64,000 bases of DNA from Spartinivicinus marinus (lineage in GTDB: Bacteria; Pseudomonadota; Gammaproteobacteria; Pseudomonadales; Zooshikellaceae), in assembly GCF_026309355.1 (NCBI RefSeq), contig NZ_JAPJZK010000001.1, forward strand, positions 1,798,001 through 1,862,000, in the 5' to 3' direction. The notes under the pieces were generated by a model. The model ran no database searches. It saw only the letters and a program-made list of their open reading frames with translations, and was not told the DNA's origin. The position numbers and the translations under genes are program-made. The stretch's first letter is position 1, and each line of letters begins with the position of its first letter. Positions 47,601 to 55,934 of the stretch are shown in pieces.

Positions 47601-48399
47601 TGCCAGCCCCATATAGCCGATGGCTTTGTACCGCTGGAATAGCACGAATAGGGCCACCATTAGGTATTTTTAGTTTGTTACGATAGTAATTGAGTACTTC
47701 TGTTTTACCTGTTGGGTGAGTTATTCTTTTGATTACCCGGCAACTATTAATCGTGTCGTATTCAATACTCGAACTTGTACCATCTGGCCATTGAATACGC
47801 CTGAGTTCACTTCGGGTTAGAAACAGCTCTATTTTACGGTTATCTGCACCTGTAAATACAACTTTGCTATTGTTGTAGCTAACCGATAATGCTCGATCAC
47901 TACCATCTGATATTGTTTGAATAAGCCCTTTTCGTGTAGGTGTTTGATAAGTAATGATCAGTTCTCTACCATCAGGTGCCGTAATTTTTTCTAAAAAACC
48001 GTCTTGGTTTAACTGTTCTGTTGTTCCATCCTTCTGAAGAATTTTTATTTTTTTATCATTACTCGTATCAACTTTAAATGCCTTTAATTTGCAGTATTTT
48101 AACTGACTTTCGCTACTGCTTCGTTGAGACTCTATCTGATATGCCTGCCCACTTGATAAATAAATTTTTTTATTAGCACTATCATAATAAGGTAGATTAA
48201 TTAACCAACCCTTGCCATACCCTTGATTTGATTGGCTAAGACTATTATAACTGATTACTAAATCAATTATTGGACCATTAAGTGTATTGCCAAGATATGA
48301 AAGTAGATTTATTGAAAAGTGAAATTGCCCAGTGCGAGGATCGACCTTACCTGATAAATACTGCGACAAATTAAATGCATTAGAAAATAGATTATTCAT
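44635..48399 (-). CDS. Rhs/YD-repeat shell protein lacking the core domain
   Basis: The 1254-residue product is built of YD repeats through most of its length ('YDAQGRVVKE', 'YRYDNAGRVITEN', 'YDANGNLTCDLEGRIYIYNA') after an N-terminal 'DPRTGQFHFSINL' block. Such repeats form a hollow shell that encloses a C-terminal toxin in Rhs and TcC proteins. It stops right after 'FKGSVIGEISGNEKQLLRYS', where family members continue into the Rhs core (RFNGQRxD...YNPRLMRF...DPxG). That core is encoded instead by the gene just upstream. No signal peptide is visible. Confidence 0.88.
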   Translation of the reverse strand: MNNLFSNAFNLSQYLSGKVDPRTGQFHFSINLLSYLGNTLNGPIIDLVISYNSLSQSNQGYGKGWLINLPYYDSANKKIYLSSGQAYQIESQRSSSESQLKYCKLKAFKVDTSNDKKIKILQKDGTTEQLNQDGFLEKITAPDGRELIITYQTPTRKGLIQTISDGSDRALSVSYNNSKVVFTGADNRKIELFLTRSELRRIQWPDGTSSSIEYDTINSCRVIKRITHPTGKTEVLNYYRNKLKIPNGGPIRAIPAVQSHRLYGAGIEDVIKQYDYSVNNFLGYKAGARFKANLDNLYERQHDYRYTSTERDNQRKIVKTYNKFHLLVDEEVFDLDSNKRIAKRAFDYYADVNTIFSDQPDQYQLLKKMDLTFYNASGGSRVETNEWEYDIYGNLLSETDAYGVTTRYSYYHPAGEENCPASPSGLPFLQKNKAKSPSSRYASGDEQCLVENYTYRSHPSLIEGKTYPVLATRTLSNELGSTPVSSWDTTYFNTPSQAHQHGKVKQATESVANNQTVTSYTYTLLDAELQTHQTTALKNDLSFSESWYESLMTGEKTKEVDSFGVVNRYEYDAQGRVVKEVIAEGTTFEQTKDSTYTTSPQNTLEVVSTSGSNLKYKYDVLGREIEKYQTDTKGALSLIEKRSYDLASRLSSLTIVNTDKDEEVIETTTEYTYDLWDEVKQITQPSGLKLCIENDKVANKTKEYRQNTSGNRSYQIETYYNELGKATTVKIYSPAGELYSDAEKKYDGLGLLVEEKDVNGITITYRYDNAGRVITENRAGNVLRVEKSYDRDSLESWLTQIKVNNQTIGTRSYDGMGRLLTETKFNQEPTTYRYDTLSEKPSEVTLPNGKKVTYELESILNEVKAIKPSDVSQATQYTYYATTSLVHQIINPSVELTIEYFPNGLVKAETRGEYRCHYEYSRQNNLLKVTDFFGNEETHEYDAYGRENKVTNNTANESIEISYDGFDRVEKEVVSNTAGQIIEHAYYYDDYDRLQQKISIMAGIQQCNQSFEYYKDNKLKKKTTIDFQRNTTTEEYQYNELNRLSFMKAQGPLSPKYINEKTIKQQVFEYNPLGDITNVSTEFIDGENTETDIVTYQYGDENTAQLITINHSHSSIESIENLQYDANGNLTCDLEGRIYIYNALNQLTVVEDQADTSLSEYQYDGVGQQISQSVPNQAAIDLFYSGSQLINEKQGDIHSQYLRSGSSLTTRYTKQNDNVQRTQLITDFKGSVIGEISGNEKQLLRYSAYGLEKH

Positions 48400-48488
48400 A
48401 AACGGCCAGCTTTACTACTACTTGATATTAAGGAAAAATATATTTCTGTAAAACACGTTTGCACTATAGAAACACTGTCATTTAATTG

Positions 48489-49718
48489 CTATTTATTTCT
48501 ATAAAAGCTAGGTAATACAGAATGTGCTGTTACAAAAGGAGTATGATAAATAGCCGCAGAGCTTTGAACTGATGTGCGGGCAACCTGTGAAGCACCTCGT
48601 CCAATAATATTCGTTGTCGTTCTTCTAAAGCCCGTTAATGGAGTAAATACTCGACTAAGGTCTCGGCTATGATTAATTGCCCGATAATAACCCGTTGCTG
48701 CTCTAACAGTTCTACCTGTATGATTTGCTAATAATTGAGCAGAAGAAACTTTACGTCCAAATGCACCAAAACAGGTAGCTAAATCGATGGTATCTGAACC
48801 TGCTACCACCGGAGCCATTTCACTTAGTCTGGCACCACTCACTGCTAACTTATTATTAAATTTAACCACGGTATTAAATGGATAGCCATGACCTCGAATT
48901 AAACCACTTCTTACACTAACCCCTCCCATTCGGTGCGTAAGTGGCATCAAGTTCTCTTCCATGACCAACTCTGTTGCAAAGCCTCGTTTAAGACTGTTAA
49001 CCGCCGCTTTACCAATGCCATAGCCTACGGCTCCTGTTACTAGACTACCCACCCCTAAGCCCAAAGAGACCCAACCTAACACTGACGATGTTTCTGGGTC
49101 ACTTTCTTCAAGTGCAGCAGAAGCAATCCCAGTTGCTGACGAGGCAACCCCGAGTACTGATGAGGTAATCCCAAGTGCGCTTGAAATAATTGAAGCCGTT
49201 GTACCACCAAATGAGGCTATAGCGACTGCCGCTGAAATACCTACGCCTAGTGTAGCCAGTGATATTATAAGACCTAGCACTCCAAGCCCTATACCTAAAC
49301 CCGCCTGCCAACTGATATGCCCTGTAGGATCTACTCGATTAATTGGGTCTCCTAAAGTATAGGTATATGTATTAATACCTCCTTCACCAAAAGGACTTAA
49401 ACTATCAGCTACATGAAAACGCATCAGGCGTGGGTTATAAGCACGATATCCTTGGCCTAAATGATAAAGATTAGTCACTGGGTCCAGTCGTTGACCATTA
49501 AATCGTATTGGGTTCTGAAATATAAGTGAATGGCTATCACTGCTTGAGCTCGATTGAGTAGAGCCCAAGGCAAATGAATGATGTAACCCTAAAGCAGAAC
49601 CTGAAGCTAGGATAGAAAAATTGACTAAGAACTGTCGACGAGATGAATTAAATGTCGGTGATAATCTAGGAAAACAGAGCTTCTGATTGATTAAACTCAA
49701 TTTAAAATTTTTTAGCAT
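48489..49718 (-). CDS. Rhs core domain protein with Tat-type signal and C-terminal effector-like domain
   Basis: The 409-residue product starts with a twin-arginine signal ('SSRRQFLVNFSILASGSALG'), then carries the Rhs core that the shell protein lacks: 'IRFNGQRLDPVTNLYHLGQG', 'YRAYNPRLMRFHVADSLSPF' and 'RVDPTGH'. Next is a long Gly/Ala/Ser-rich hydrophobic stretch (about residues 137-235) and a C-terminal domain with 'LIRGHGYPFN' and 'IDLATCFGAFGRKVSSAQLL', a His-then-Cys order seen in clan CD-like folds. Orphan short Rhs-core proteins are known in pseudomonads. It lies 89 bases before the shell gene. Confidence 0.82.
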   Translation of the reverse strand: MLKNFKLSLINQKLCFPRLSPTFNSSRRQFLVNFSILASGSALGLHHSFALGSTQSSSSSDSHSLIFQNPIRFNGQRLDPVTNLYHLGQGYRAYNPRLMRFHVADSLSPFGEGGINTYTYTLGDPINRVDPTGHISWQAGLGIGLGVLGLIISLATLGVGISAAVAIASFGGTTASIISSALGITSSVLGVASSATGIASAALEESDPETSSVLGWVSLGLGVGSLVTGAVGYGIGKAAVNSLKRGFATELVMEENLMPLTHRMGGVSVRSGLIRGHGYPFNTVVKFNNKLAVSGARLSEMAPVVAGSDTIDLATCFGAFGRKVSSAQLLANHTGRTVRAATGYYRAINHSRDLSRVFTPLTGFRRTTTNIIGRGASQVARTSVQSSAAIYHTPFVTAHSVLPSFYRNK

Positions 49719-50123
49719 AAAAAAATCCTGCTAAATATAGCAATATAAGGCACATACTAGTTTAATCTATTTTTTATAACTCTCTAGTATTTGATACTTA
49801 ACAATCAACCGTTTTTCATTACAGCTAAACAATAACATAAGACAAATGATCTTTAAATTAAAAATATCGCATCATAACTGATATATAAAAATTACTGTCT
49901 TTTTTTATACATCAATTGCTATATATCTTTCAGAAAAAGCACGCCCTGCACAATCTGTTAACAATAAAAATATGCCCTACAAATAAAAACCTTTAACACT
50001 AATCCAACAACTATTTTTTGATATTAATCAATAAATACTTATATAAAATAAAATTCAGGATTACTTTACCGACAAACTAAGGTCATCAATGAGTATACTG
50101 CACTCCAAGACTGGTCATTCTAC
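49719..50123. other. AT-rich gap upstream of the Rhs genes
   Basis: About 400 bases with no coding signal on either strand. It presumably holds the promoter of the Rhs pair, which I cannot place. Confidence 0.4.
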
Positions 50124-50255
50124 TTAACTCGCGCACTGATACTGTATGTAGCCTCGGTTTTTTTGTTGCAGTAATTGACATGCTTTGAGCTTAGGACCAA
50201 TGATGGTTTTATAGCGTAGCATTGCCAATTCTTCAGGTCTGACAGCAAAAACGTA
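50124..50255 (-). pseudogene. IS5-type transposase C-terminal remnant
   Basis: The frame reads 'FAVRPEELAMLRYKTIIGPK' and continues 'LKACQLLQQKNRGYIQYQCA' to a TAA. The 'MLRYKTIxGxxL.A..L..Q' block is typical of the C-terminus of IS5/IS4-type DDE transposases. A stop precedes it in frame and the rest is gone. Confidence 0.65.
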
Positions 50256-50332
50256 TTAGCTCGGACATAACTGAGGATAGTAGTTGGGTGAGACATGCCC
50301 TGTACCCTAGCTATACCTGTTTAATACTGGAT

Positions 50333-50485
50333 TCACTCCCTCTTCAAAACATTTTCGATTACAGCATTTGCAGCTACTTGACCTGAGCGCACTGCACCAT
50401 CCATGCAGGCAAACCATTTGCTTGCTGTTTCAATCACTGTAATCCTCAACAAGGGTGAAACTGTTGAGATTATGCCATCAGGGCT
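50333..50485 (-). pseudogene. C-terminal remnant of a flavin amine oxidase-like protein
   Basis: The frame reads 'ETASKWFACMDGAVRSGQVA' then 'ANAVIENVLKRE' and a TGA. The 'MDGAVRSGQxAAxxV' block is the FAD-binding C-terminal signature of amine oxidase-type flavoproteins. Only about 50 codons remain, cut by an in-frame stop at 50486-50488. Confidence 0.55.
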
Positions 50486-50620
50486 TTATTCAGCACTCAC
50501 GCACAGTTGCCAAGGGAATACATATTTATGAGCTAATCGCCAAGAGGATCAAAAAGAGTGAGCTAACTACTTTCTTCGAGTTTGGACTAAAATACTATTG
50601 ATCATATAAGAAGTTGAATT

Positions 50621-51683
50621 ATGTTGAACTTTATAAAGCTATTTACTTACATAATATGTCTATATATATTGAGCTCATTCTGTGCTATTAATGCACAAGA
50701 GCTAAGCACAATAATATCAGGGGCACCACGCGCTGTTTGGTATACAACTGCTCTAAATGCAGAGAAAGCGTTAACTCAAACTGATACAGCTGAAAATACA
50801 GATCATAATCAAAAGGGTACTAGCTCTATTATTGCAATTTTTGATTATGATAGAAGAGATGCTAATGAGCGGACTGTTGCAAGCTATATTGAAGATAAAA
50901 TTTTGAGCTACGACAATAAAGTTATAGTGAAGCAGTTTTCAGGAGAGAATGACAATAATGCAAGCATAAAAACTTTACACTACCTTGATTCATCAAATTA
51001 TAAATTAATAATCACCATCACCTCAGATGCAATGAGCCTCGCAAGATATATTGTAAAACAAACACCTATGTTATTTACTTACTAATGTAAATAATCCAAC
51101 ACTTCTCGGTATTAATAATCTATTAAAACCTGGAGGCAATATCTCAGGCGTATCATATTATGTACAAATTGAAAGGCAACTTCGTTTTTTCCAAAAAATA
51201 ATTCCCAATATGGATACAATTGGTGTAATATTTGACGCTAAAAACAAATCAAGATATGTGGAAGCAGGTGAGTGTAGAGATGCCTTTAAAAAACTACAAA
51301 TAAAATTTTTATATAAATTAATCGACACAAAACTAGATTTACCTAAGGCTGCACAAGAGCTTATTGATCAGAATGTAGATGCGATAATAGCAGCCTCTAG
51401 CGAAGTTGTTTATAATAACATATATTTAATTAAACCTATAACAGACAAAAACAAAATACCTATATTCTCTTTCAATATGAAATGGGTAAAGAATGGTGCT
51501 ATAGCAGCATTGAGTAGTGACTACTATTTAATGGTAGATGAACTACTAATCCCCATGATTAAACAAGTAATATATGAGTCAAAAAGCCCAGGAAATATAC
51601 CTATCGGCTTCTTAAGCAAACATATTAAATCTATTAATGCAACACAGGCTGGTATAATTACTCAAGCAGATAATATTTTTTAA
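50621..51683 (+). pseudogene. Frameshifted ABC substrate-binding protein (TrpX/ABC_sub_bind type)
   Basis: Two frames encode successive parts of one periplasmic binding protein. The first (50621-51085) has a signal peptide (FIKLFTYIICLYILSSFCA) and ends 'TPMLFTY'. From about 51076 the second frame continues 'TNVNNPTLLGINNLLKPGGN' and 'ISGVSYYVQIERQLRFFQK', the conserved middle of this family, up to 51683. The run 'ACTTACTAAT' at the junction is consistent with one inserted base. Total length matches the family's usual about 300 to 350 residues, so the gene was complete before the shift. A sequencing error is the main alternative. Confidence 0.75.
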
Positions 51684-52059
51684 CCAGTTTAATCTCCTTA
51701 AAATATCTTCTATATGCTATATAAGCCACAGGCATTATAGTCCAATCTAGCCACTCTTGGTGCTGTCTTATCTAAATAAAAGTAACCACGCACTATCAGT
51801 ATATTAAAAACTATCCATTCAAGAGTTGCTTTATTTATGGCAGTACCCTTTACATAAAAAAGCATATCCATAAAAAAATTTACATTAACCATAAGATTGA
51901 TATAGTATTCTTATGCAGAATTATATGTACAATCTCACATATAACAATATACTTCATAAAATGGCTTTATTTTAGTTATGACCATTAAAAAGTATTGCTT
52001 ACCGAAGCATACTTAACCTGTAACCAAAGCCAACTATCAATAAAATAAGGATCTGATTT
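51684..52059. other. Intergenic region, no gene supported
   Basis: A 60-residue minus-strand frame (51710-51892) ends in 'DKTAPRVARLDYNACGLYSI', which looks protein-like, but it has no ribosome site and no family I know. The rest is AT-rich. AAGGA at 52045-52051 belongs to the next gene. Confidence 0.4.
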
Positions 52060-52764
52060 GTGAAATTATTTCTTGGAATTCTAGCTTTCTTGATATCAAC
52101 CCACAGTTCAATAGCAGAAGAACTAATAGTTAGTAAGAATGAACTATGTGGTAACAGTCCAACTGAAGTATGCAGTTTAGAATATGATAATTATCTACTG
52201 GCGCGCGAAGTCAGAGATTTGCTGTATAAAAGGAAATGGCTGATCGCTACAGCAGAAAGCATTACTGGTGGAAACTTAGCAGGAACTTTGAGTAAAGTAC
52301 ATTGGGCTGGAGGTGCTTTAGGTGGAGGAATTATTTCATATAGTACGTCCGTTAAAAATGCTTTACTTGGGGTACAGAATGAAACCAATTGTGGAGTAAT
52401 TAATAATCAAACAGCTCTTGAAATGGTCTATGGTTTAGAGCTCCAAATGTCTCAAGCTAATTTGTTTCTTGAAAAAAACGAAAAGTCAGAACATTTTAAT
52501 GCATATGTGAGCTTATCTGGTCTAAGTACTCACGCATGTAATGCTAGCCCTAAAGTACATATTGCAATAAAACTTGCAAGACACCCAGCAAAAGTCAGAG
52601 AGTTTTCGCTGTCTGATCAATATAAAAATAACAGTATTGAAAGAATTTATAACATTCATAAGACTATTGGAATTACACTTAGGTGGCTCAAGTTAGAGCT
52701 ATTAAACTTTCAAGACTACAGCAATTTTACTGAACAACATAACAGTAAGCAAATCCAGAATTAA
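52060..52764 (+). CDS. CinA C-terminal-type amidase with a signal peptide
   Basis: Starts with GTG at 52060, AAGGA 8 bases upstream. Residues 1-19 (MKLFLGILAFLISTHSSIA) form a signal peptide; the mature part has CinA C-terminal motifs 'TAESITGGNLAGTLS', 'ALGGGIISYSTSVKNALLGV' and a late 'SLSGLSTH'. CinA proteins are nicotinamide-mononucleotide deamidases of pyridine-nucleotide salvage and work in the cytoplasm. Here a periplasmic location is predicted, which is unusual. The Ser in 'AES' and the Thr-Gly-Gly are kept. It is not linked to other genes of NAD metabolism. Confidence 0.78.
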   Translation: MKLFLGILAFLISTHSSIAEELIVSKNELCGNSPTEVCSLEYDNYLLAREVRDLLYKRKWLIATAESITGGNLAGTLSKVHWAGGALGGGIISYSTSVKNALLGVQNETNCGVINNQTALEMVYGLELQMSQANLFLEKNEKSEHFNAYVSLSGLSTHACNASPKVHIAIKLARHPAKVREFSLSDQYKNNSIERIYNIHKTIGITLRWLKLELLNFQDYSNFTEQHNSKQIQN

Positions 52765-52924
52765 CCCAAACTAAATACCTTTTATTACTTAAATCATAAT
52801 TTGGATACTCCAGTTTATAATTAAACTAGCGCTATAACTCGCATAAAAAAAATGCTCAGATCTTGCGTTATCATAATATATCATGTGATAGTACAAGATC
52901 TGAGCTGGCAAATTATAATATACT

Positions 52925-53752
52925 TTAATCAGTAAAAACTGGGTAGCCCGCTGGTATAGTTTTATTTATTGTTTTTGTAAAATTTGAGTCTTTGAATTTA
53001 AAGCTTGCTTTACCATAGCTATAGCCATTAAATAAATCTCTCATTGTAGAGTTGGTTACACCATCCCCTTTCATTTCATACCAACTGACAATAGTTGGAG
53101 TTACCCAAGCGCCATTATAATATGGATTAGATACGCTTTCTCCTGAGTGTGCAAACCGAAAAGAGTGAGTTAAAGGTATTATTCCTACGTAAGGATCTGG
53201 GTCTTTATAGTAGACAACTTTAGGGTGATTACCCTCTTTTGGCACTCCACTCCAGGCACGCAAGGAGTAATCTCCGTGAGCACTAACTGCAACATGGGTT
53301 GGTTGTAAGTTGGTGAAATAAATAATGACCGTTTCTACATCATGCCTATGGCCTCCACCAACATAATTGGCGACCTGATCTTTCTCAAAATACAAGTCAT
53401 ATAAATGTGCTGAATAACTTACACCATTAATTGTTTGGCTAGTCCAACGATGGTAAGTATTTGATGCTGTTAGAAATTTATGTTTACGACAATCTCCAGT
53501 AATCGTACCAGAAGTTCCTAGACCACCATTTTTTTTACCTGTACGACTGATAGCAGCAGCAGGCAAACAGCTATTACCAGTAAAGTCAAACACTGGATAA
53601 TATTGCTCAACTAATGATACTTGCGAAGCATCAGGTATACTTTGGTATGCTTTATCCAATGAAGGAAACTCATGCGCATAAGTAGATGAAAAACTTACAA
53701 GACTAATACCCAGCATCAAACATTTAACTGTAGATTTTGAGTAACTACTCAT
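52925..53752 (-). CDS. Nep1-like (NLP/NPP1) family protein
   Basis: The frame is open to 53824; the ATG at 53752 starts a good signal peptide (SSYSKSTVKCLMLGISLVSF) for a 275-residue protein, with MAII at 53788 as an alternative. The mature part carries 'GGGHRHDVETVIIYF', the NLP heptapeptide region (usually GHRHDWE), with the metal-binding His and Asp retained and the Trp replaced by Val, and 'AISRTGKKNGGLGTSGT'-type upstream region. NLPs are secreted proteins that damage plant plasma membranes; many bacterial and oomycete members are inactive. The C-terminal region fits the family. Confidence 0.85.
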   Translation of the reverse strand: MSSYSKSTVKCLMLGISLVSFSSTYAHEFPSLDKAYQSIPDASQVSLVEQYYPVFDFTGNSCLPAAAISRTGKKNGGLGTSGTITGDCRKHKFLTASNTYHRWTSQTINGVSYSAHLYDLYFEKDQVANYVGGGHRHDVETVIIYFTNLQPTHVAVSAHGDYSLRAWSGVPKEGNHPKVVYYKDPDPYVGIIPLTHSFRFAHSGESVSNPYYNGAWVTPTIVSWYEMKGDGVTNSTMRDLFNGYSYGKASFKFKDSNFTKTINKTIPAGYPVFTD

Positions 53753-53824
53753 CGTTTTATTTTCTATGATATTGTTTATTATTGCCATGATCACATCTAA
53801 AAAATTAGTTAACGTTACACACAA

Positions 53825-54774
53825 TAAATATTATTTTCTATCAATGATAAAGAGATAATACTTATGTGAACACTTATTCCATGAAAGCATTCTCATTACG
53901 AATAAATATACTGTAACATTAAATTAGTAAGAGAGCATACTGCTACACGACATAGGTATGAGCAAACTTCATTAAACATCATAAGTACACTTATCTATTT
54001 CCGTAATACTTGTAGAAATATTGTCGCTTTAAGAGCGCGAAACCAAAGCAATAGCTCGTGAAATTTAACGTAAATAGTTGTAAGCAATCACCTTGCTTAA
54101 TAAACAAACTAGAATAACTAAAAATATTTATCACTTTATATACACTTCTTATCGCAGTGGCAACATGCTTAAGGACAATAAGATTATCTATCAATGACTA
54201 TTGGGAAGTCACTATAACCCTTCTTTCCTTTAATAGCTTTAATAACTTTAATAACTTTAATATCCACCAATCAACCCCTTTTAGCGGACTGCAACAGGCA
54301 AGCACCAGTATACTTGATTTAGCATTATTATCTATTTCTACTGAGCTGTTTTTTCTAAAACTATCTTGTATTGCTTTATTCAAGAAAGCTGATTATGATA
54401 TTAATAACTGTTCGTAATGTGACATCTAATAAGCTTGCTATTTCAACTACCAAAAGTCATTATTTCGAATTTTAGCATATGCCAGATCAACAGTTATAAT
54501 TTAAATTTGCAACCATTAGCTGCAAACTCTAACATATTTCAAATTTATGATATTTCCCCCAAAAATCACATTATGCAAAAACTCTTTTTTTTAAATTATT
54601 AGCAAATCACAAGTATGCACTGCTAAACTAACATAAGGGCACCTCTAATAATTTCAGCAAAATATCACAACAATAATGAGCCATGATAACACTCACTAAC
54701 AACTAAAAGCTCAAGGAAGAAAATATGTTGACTAAATTGATATGCTACCTATCCATTGTAATATCGCCTTTAAA
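53825..54774. other. Intergenic region with a 9-bp tandem repeat
   Basis: No gene is supported. The 86-residue frame at 54157-54417 and its opposite-strand frame owe their length to the CTTTAATAA repeat at 54228-54263. The left terminal repeat of the IS-like element begins at 54775. Confidence 0.5.
54228..54263. repeat. Four copies of a 9-bp tandem repeat
   Basis: The unit is CTTTAATAA or a one-base variant (CTTTAATAG, CTTTAATAT). It lies in non-coding DNA. Confidence 0.8.
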
Positions 54775-55766
54775 GGCCTTGTTCATCGTTTCGGCCATAT
54801 TGCCTAATAAACAGACAATCTAAGTATGACCAAGGAGCTTGTGCCAATATGTGAATCGGAAGAATAAGATAGTTGAAGTGTGTGGCTTGATCTAGGAAGA
54901 TTTAGGTGCAAACAAAAATCAAGAACAAACCACACAAGAAGTATTAACTATCAATGGAGACGATAGAAAAATCAAGTCATCCAAACAAGAAAAAACGACA
55001 AGAAATAGTTCAAAATACCATCAATTTTGAAGCCTGTTTAAAGCGCACTAACAGCGAGCGGCAGGCAGCCAAAAAGCGTGATGAGCAATTACCTCAACGC
55101 AAACGAGGTCGCCCTATTGACTATGATAGTCATATAACTCAAGCGAAAGCAGAGGCAGAAGATGCAGAATTATCAGATAAAAGTTTAAAACGCATTGATA
55201 AGGCGAGCAAAAAGGTGGACACCATGGTAGCTACAATACTATTTTTCTGGATCACTGTTAATGCTTATTTCAAGCAATTGGGGTTGTCTACTGAGGGGAA
55301 GAATATGATTCGTGACCATCTGATCCCAATTTATTACCTTGCTGAAACGGCCAAAAAAGCGTCTAAAGCTGCTTTACGAAAAGACCTGGAAAACAAGAGC
55401 CAAGCGTTACGGGCAACACTCAACGAGGAACCCAGTTGGCAGTCTCTGACAGATTTGGAGAGAGAGCAGTATCACAACGCCAGGTTATTCCATCGATCGA
55501 GCTCTTGCGTAGAAGGCCGCAATGAGCAGCTATCGCTCAAGCAGCATAATTTGAAAAGAATGAGTAATAGCAAACTAAAAGCACTAACTGTCGTGCACAA
55601 TTATTTTATAAAACGAGCTGATGGAACGACGGCCGCAGAAAGGTTCTTCGAAGAGAAGCCAATAGATTTATTTGAATACCTTATTGATCATTTAGATTAT
55701 CCAGCTATGCCAGCTAAACGACGGAGGGCTGCATAGCACGTGGTGGCCGAAACGATGAACAAGGCC
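54775..55766. mobile_element. IS-like element with perfect 23-bp terminal inverted repeats
   Basis: The 23 bases at 54775-54797 (starting GGCCTTGTTCATCG) are exactly the reverse complement of 55744-55766. They enclose a single gene for a DUF6399-type transposase-like protein. At about 1 kb the element is short for that group, so it may be internally deleted. I could not find a clean target duplication. Confidence 0.7.
54954..55736 (+). CDS. DUF6399-type transposase-like protein
   Basis: A 260-residue basic protein ending with 'SSCVEGRNEQLSLKQHNLKR', 'LKALTVVHNYFIKRADGTTA' and 'AERFFEEKP', the C-terminal pattern of DUF6399/transposase proteins. The N-terminal half holds Lys/Arg-rich helices ('KRGRPIDYDSHITQAKAEAE'). 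Full-length relatives are longer, so this may be a truncated copy that starts at an internal Met; the ribosome site is weak. It is enclosed by perfect inverted repeats. Confidence 0.65.
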   Translation: METIEKSSHPNKKKRQEIVQNTINFEACLKRTNSERQAAKKRDEQLPQRKRGRPIDYDSHITQAKAEAEDAELSDKSLKRIDKASKKVDTMVATILFFWITVNAYFKQLGLSTEGKNMIRDHLIPIYYLAETAKKASKAALRKDLENKSQALRATLNEEPSWQSLTDLEREQYHNARLFHRSSSCVEGRNEQLSLKQHNLKRMSNSKLKALTVVHNYFIKRADGTTAAERFFEEKPIDLFEYLIDHLDYPAMPAKRRRAA

Positions 55767-55934
55767 CTAAAGTTCAAATAAAGTGTGAGAGAGCAGCTAC
55801 AACCCCAATACTTCAGCTTGCCAACTTTCTAAAACTATCTAAAGTACTGTTTATAGTAGTTAAGTTTTGCTAGTCTTTAGTTAATAGCACATTAACCTGC
55901 AATGTGCTTTTAATACGATTTATTAGAGTATCAA

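Noticed and set aside
51710-51892. 60-residue minus-strand frame ending 'LDYNACGLYSI'
   Set aside because: Some protein-like character, but no start signal or recognisable family; may be a remnant but I cannot support it.
54157-54417. 86-residue plus-strand frame
   Set aside because: It stays open because of a 9-bp tandem repeat; the opposite strand is open for the same reason.
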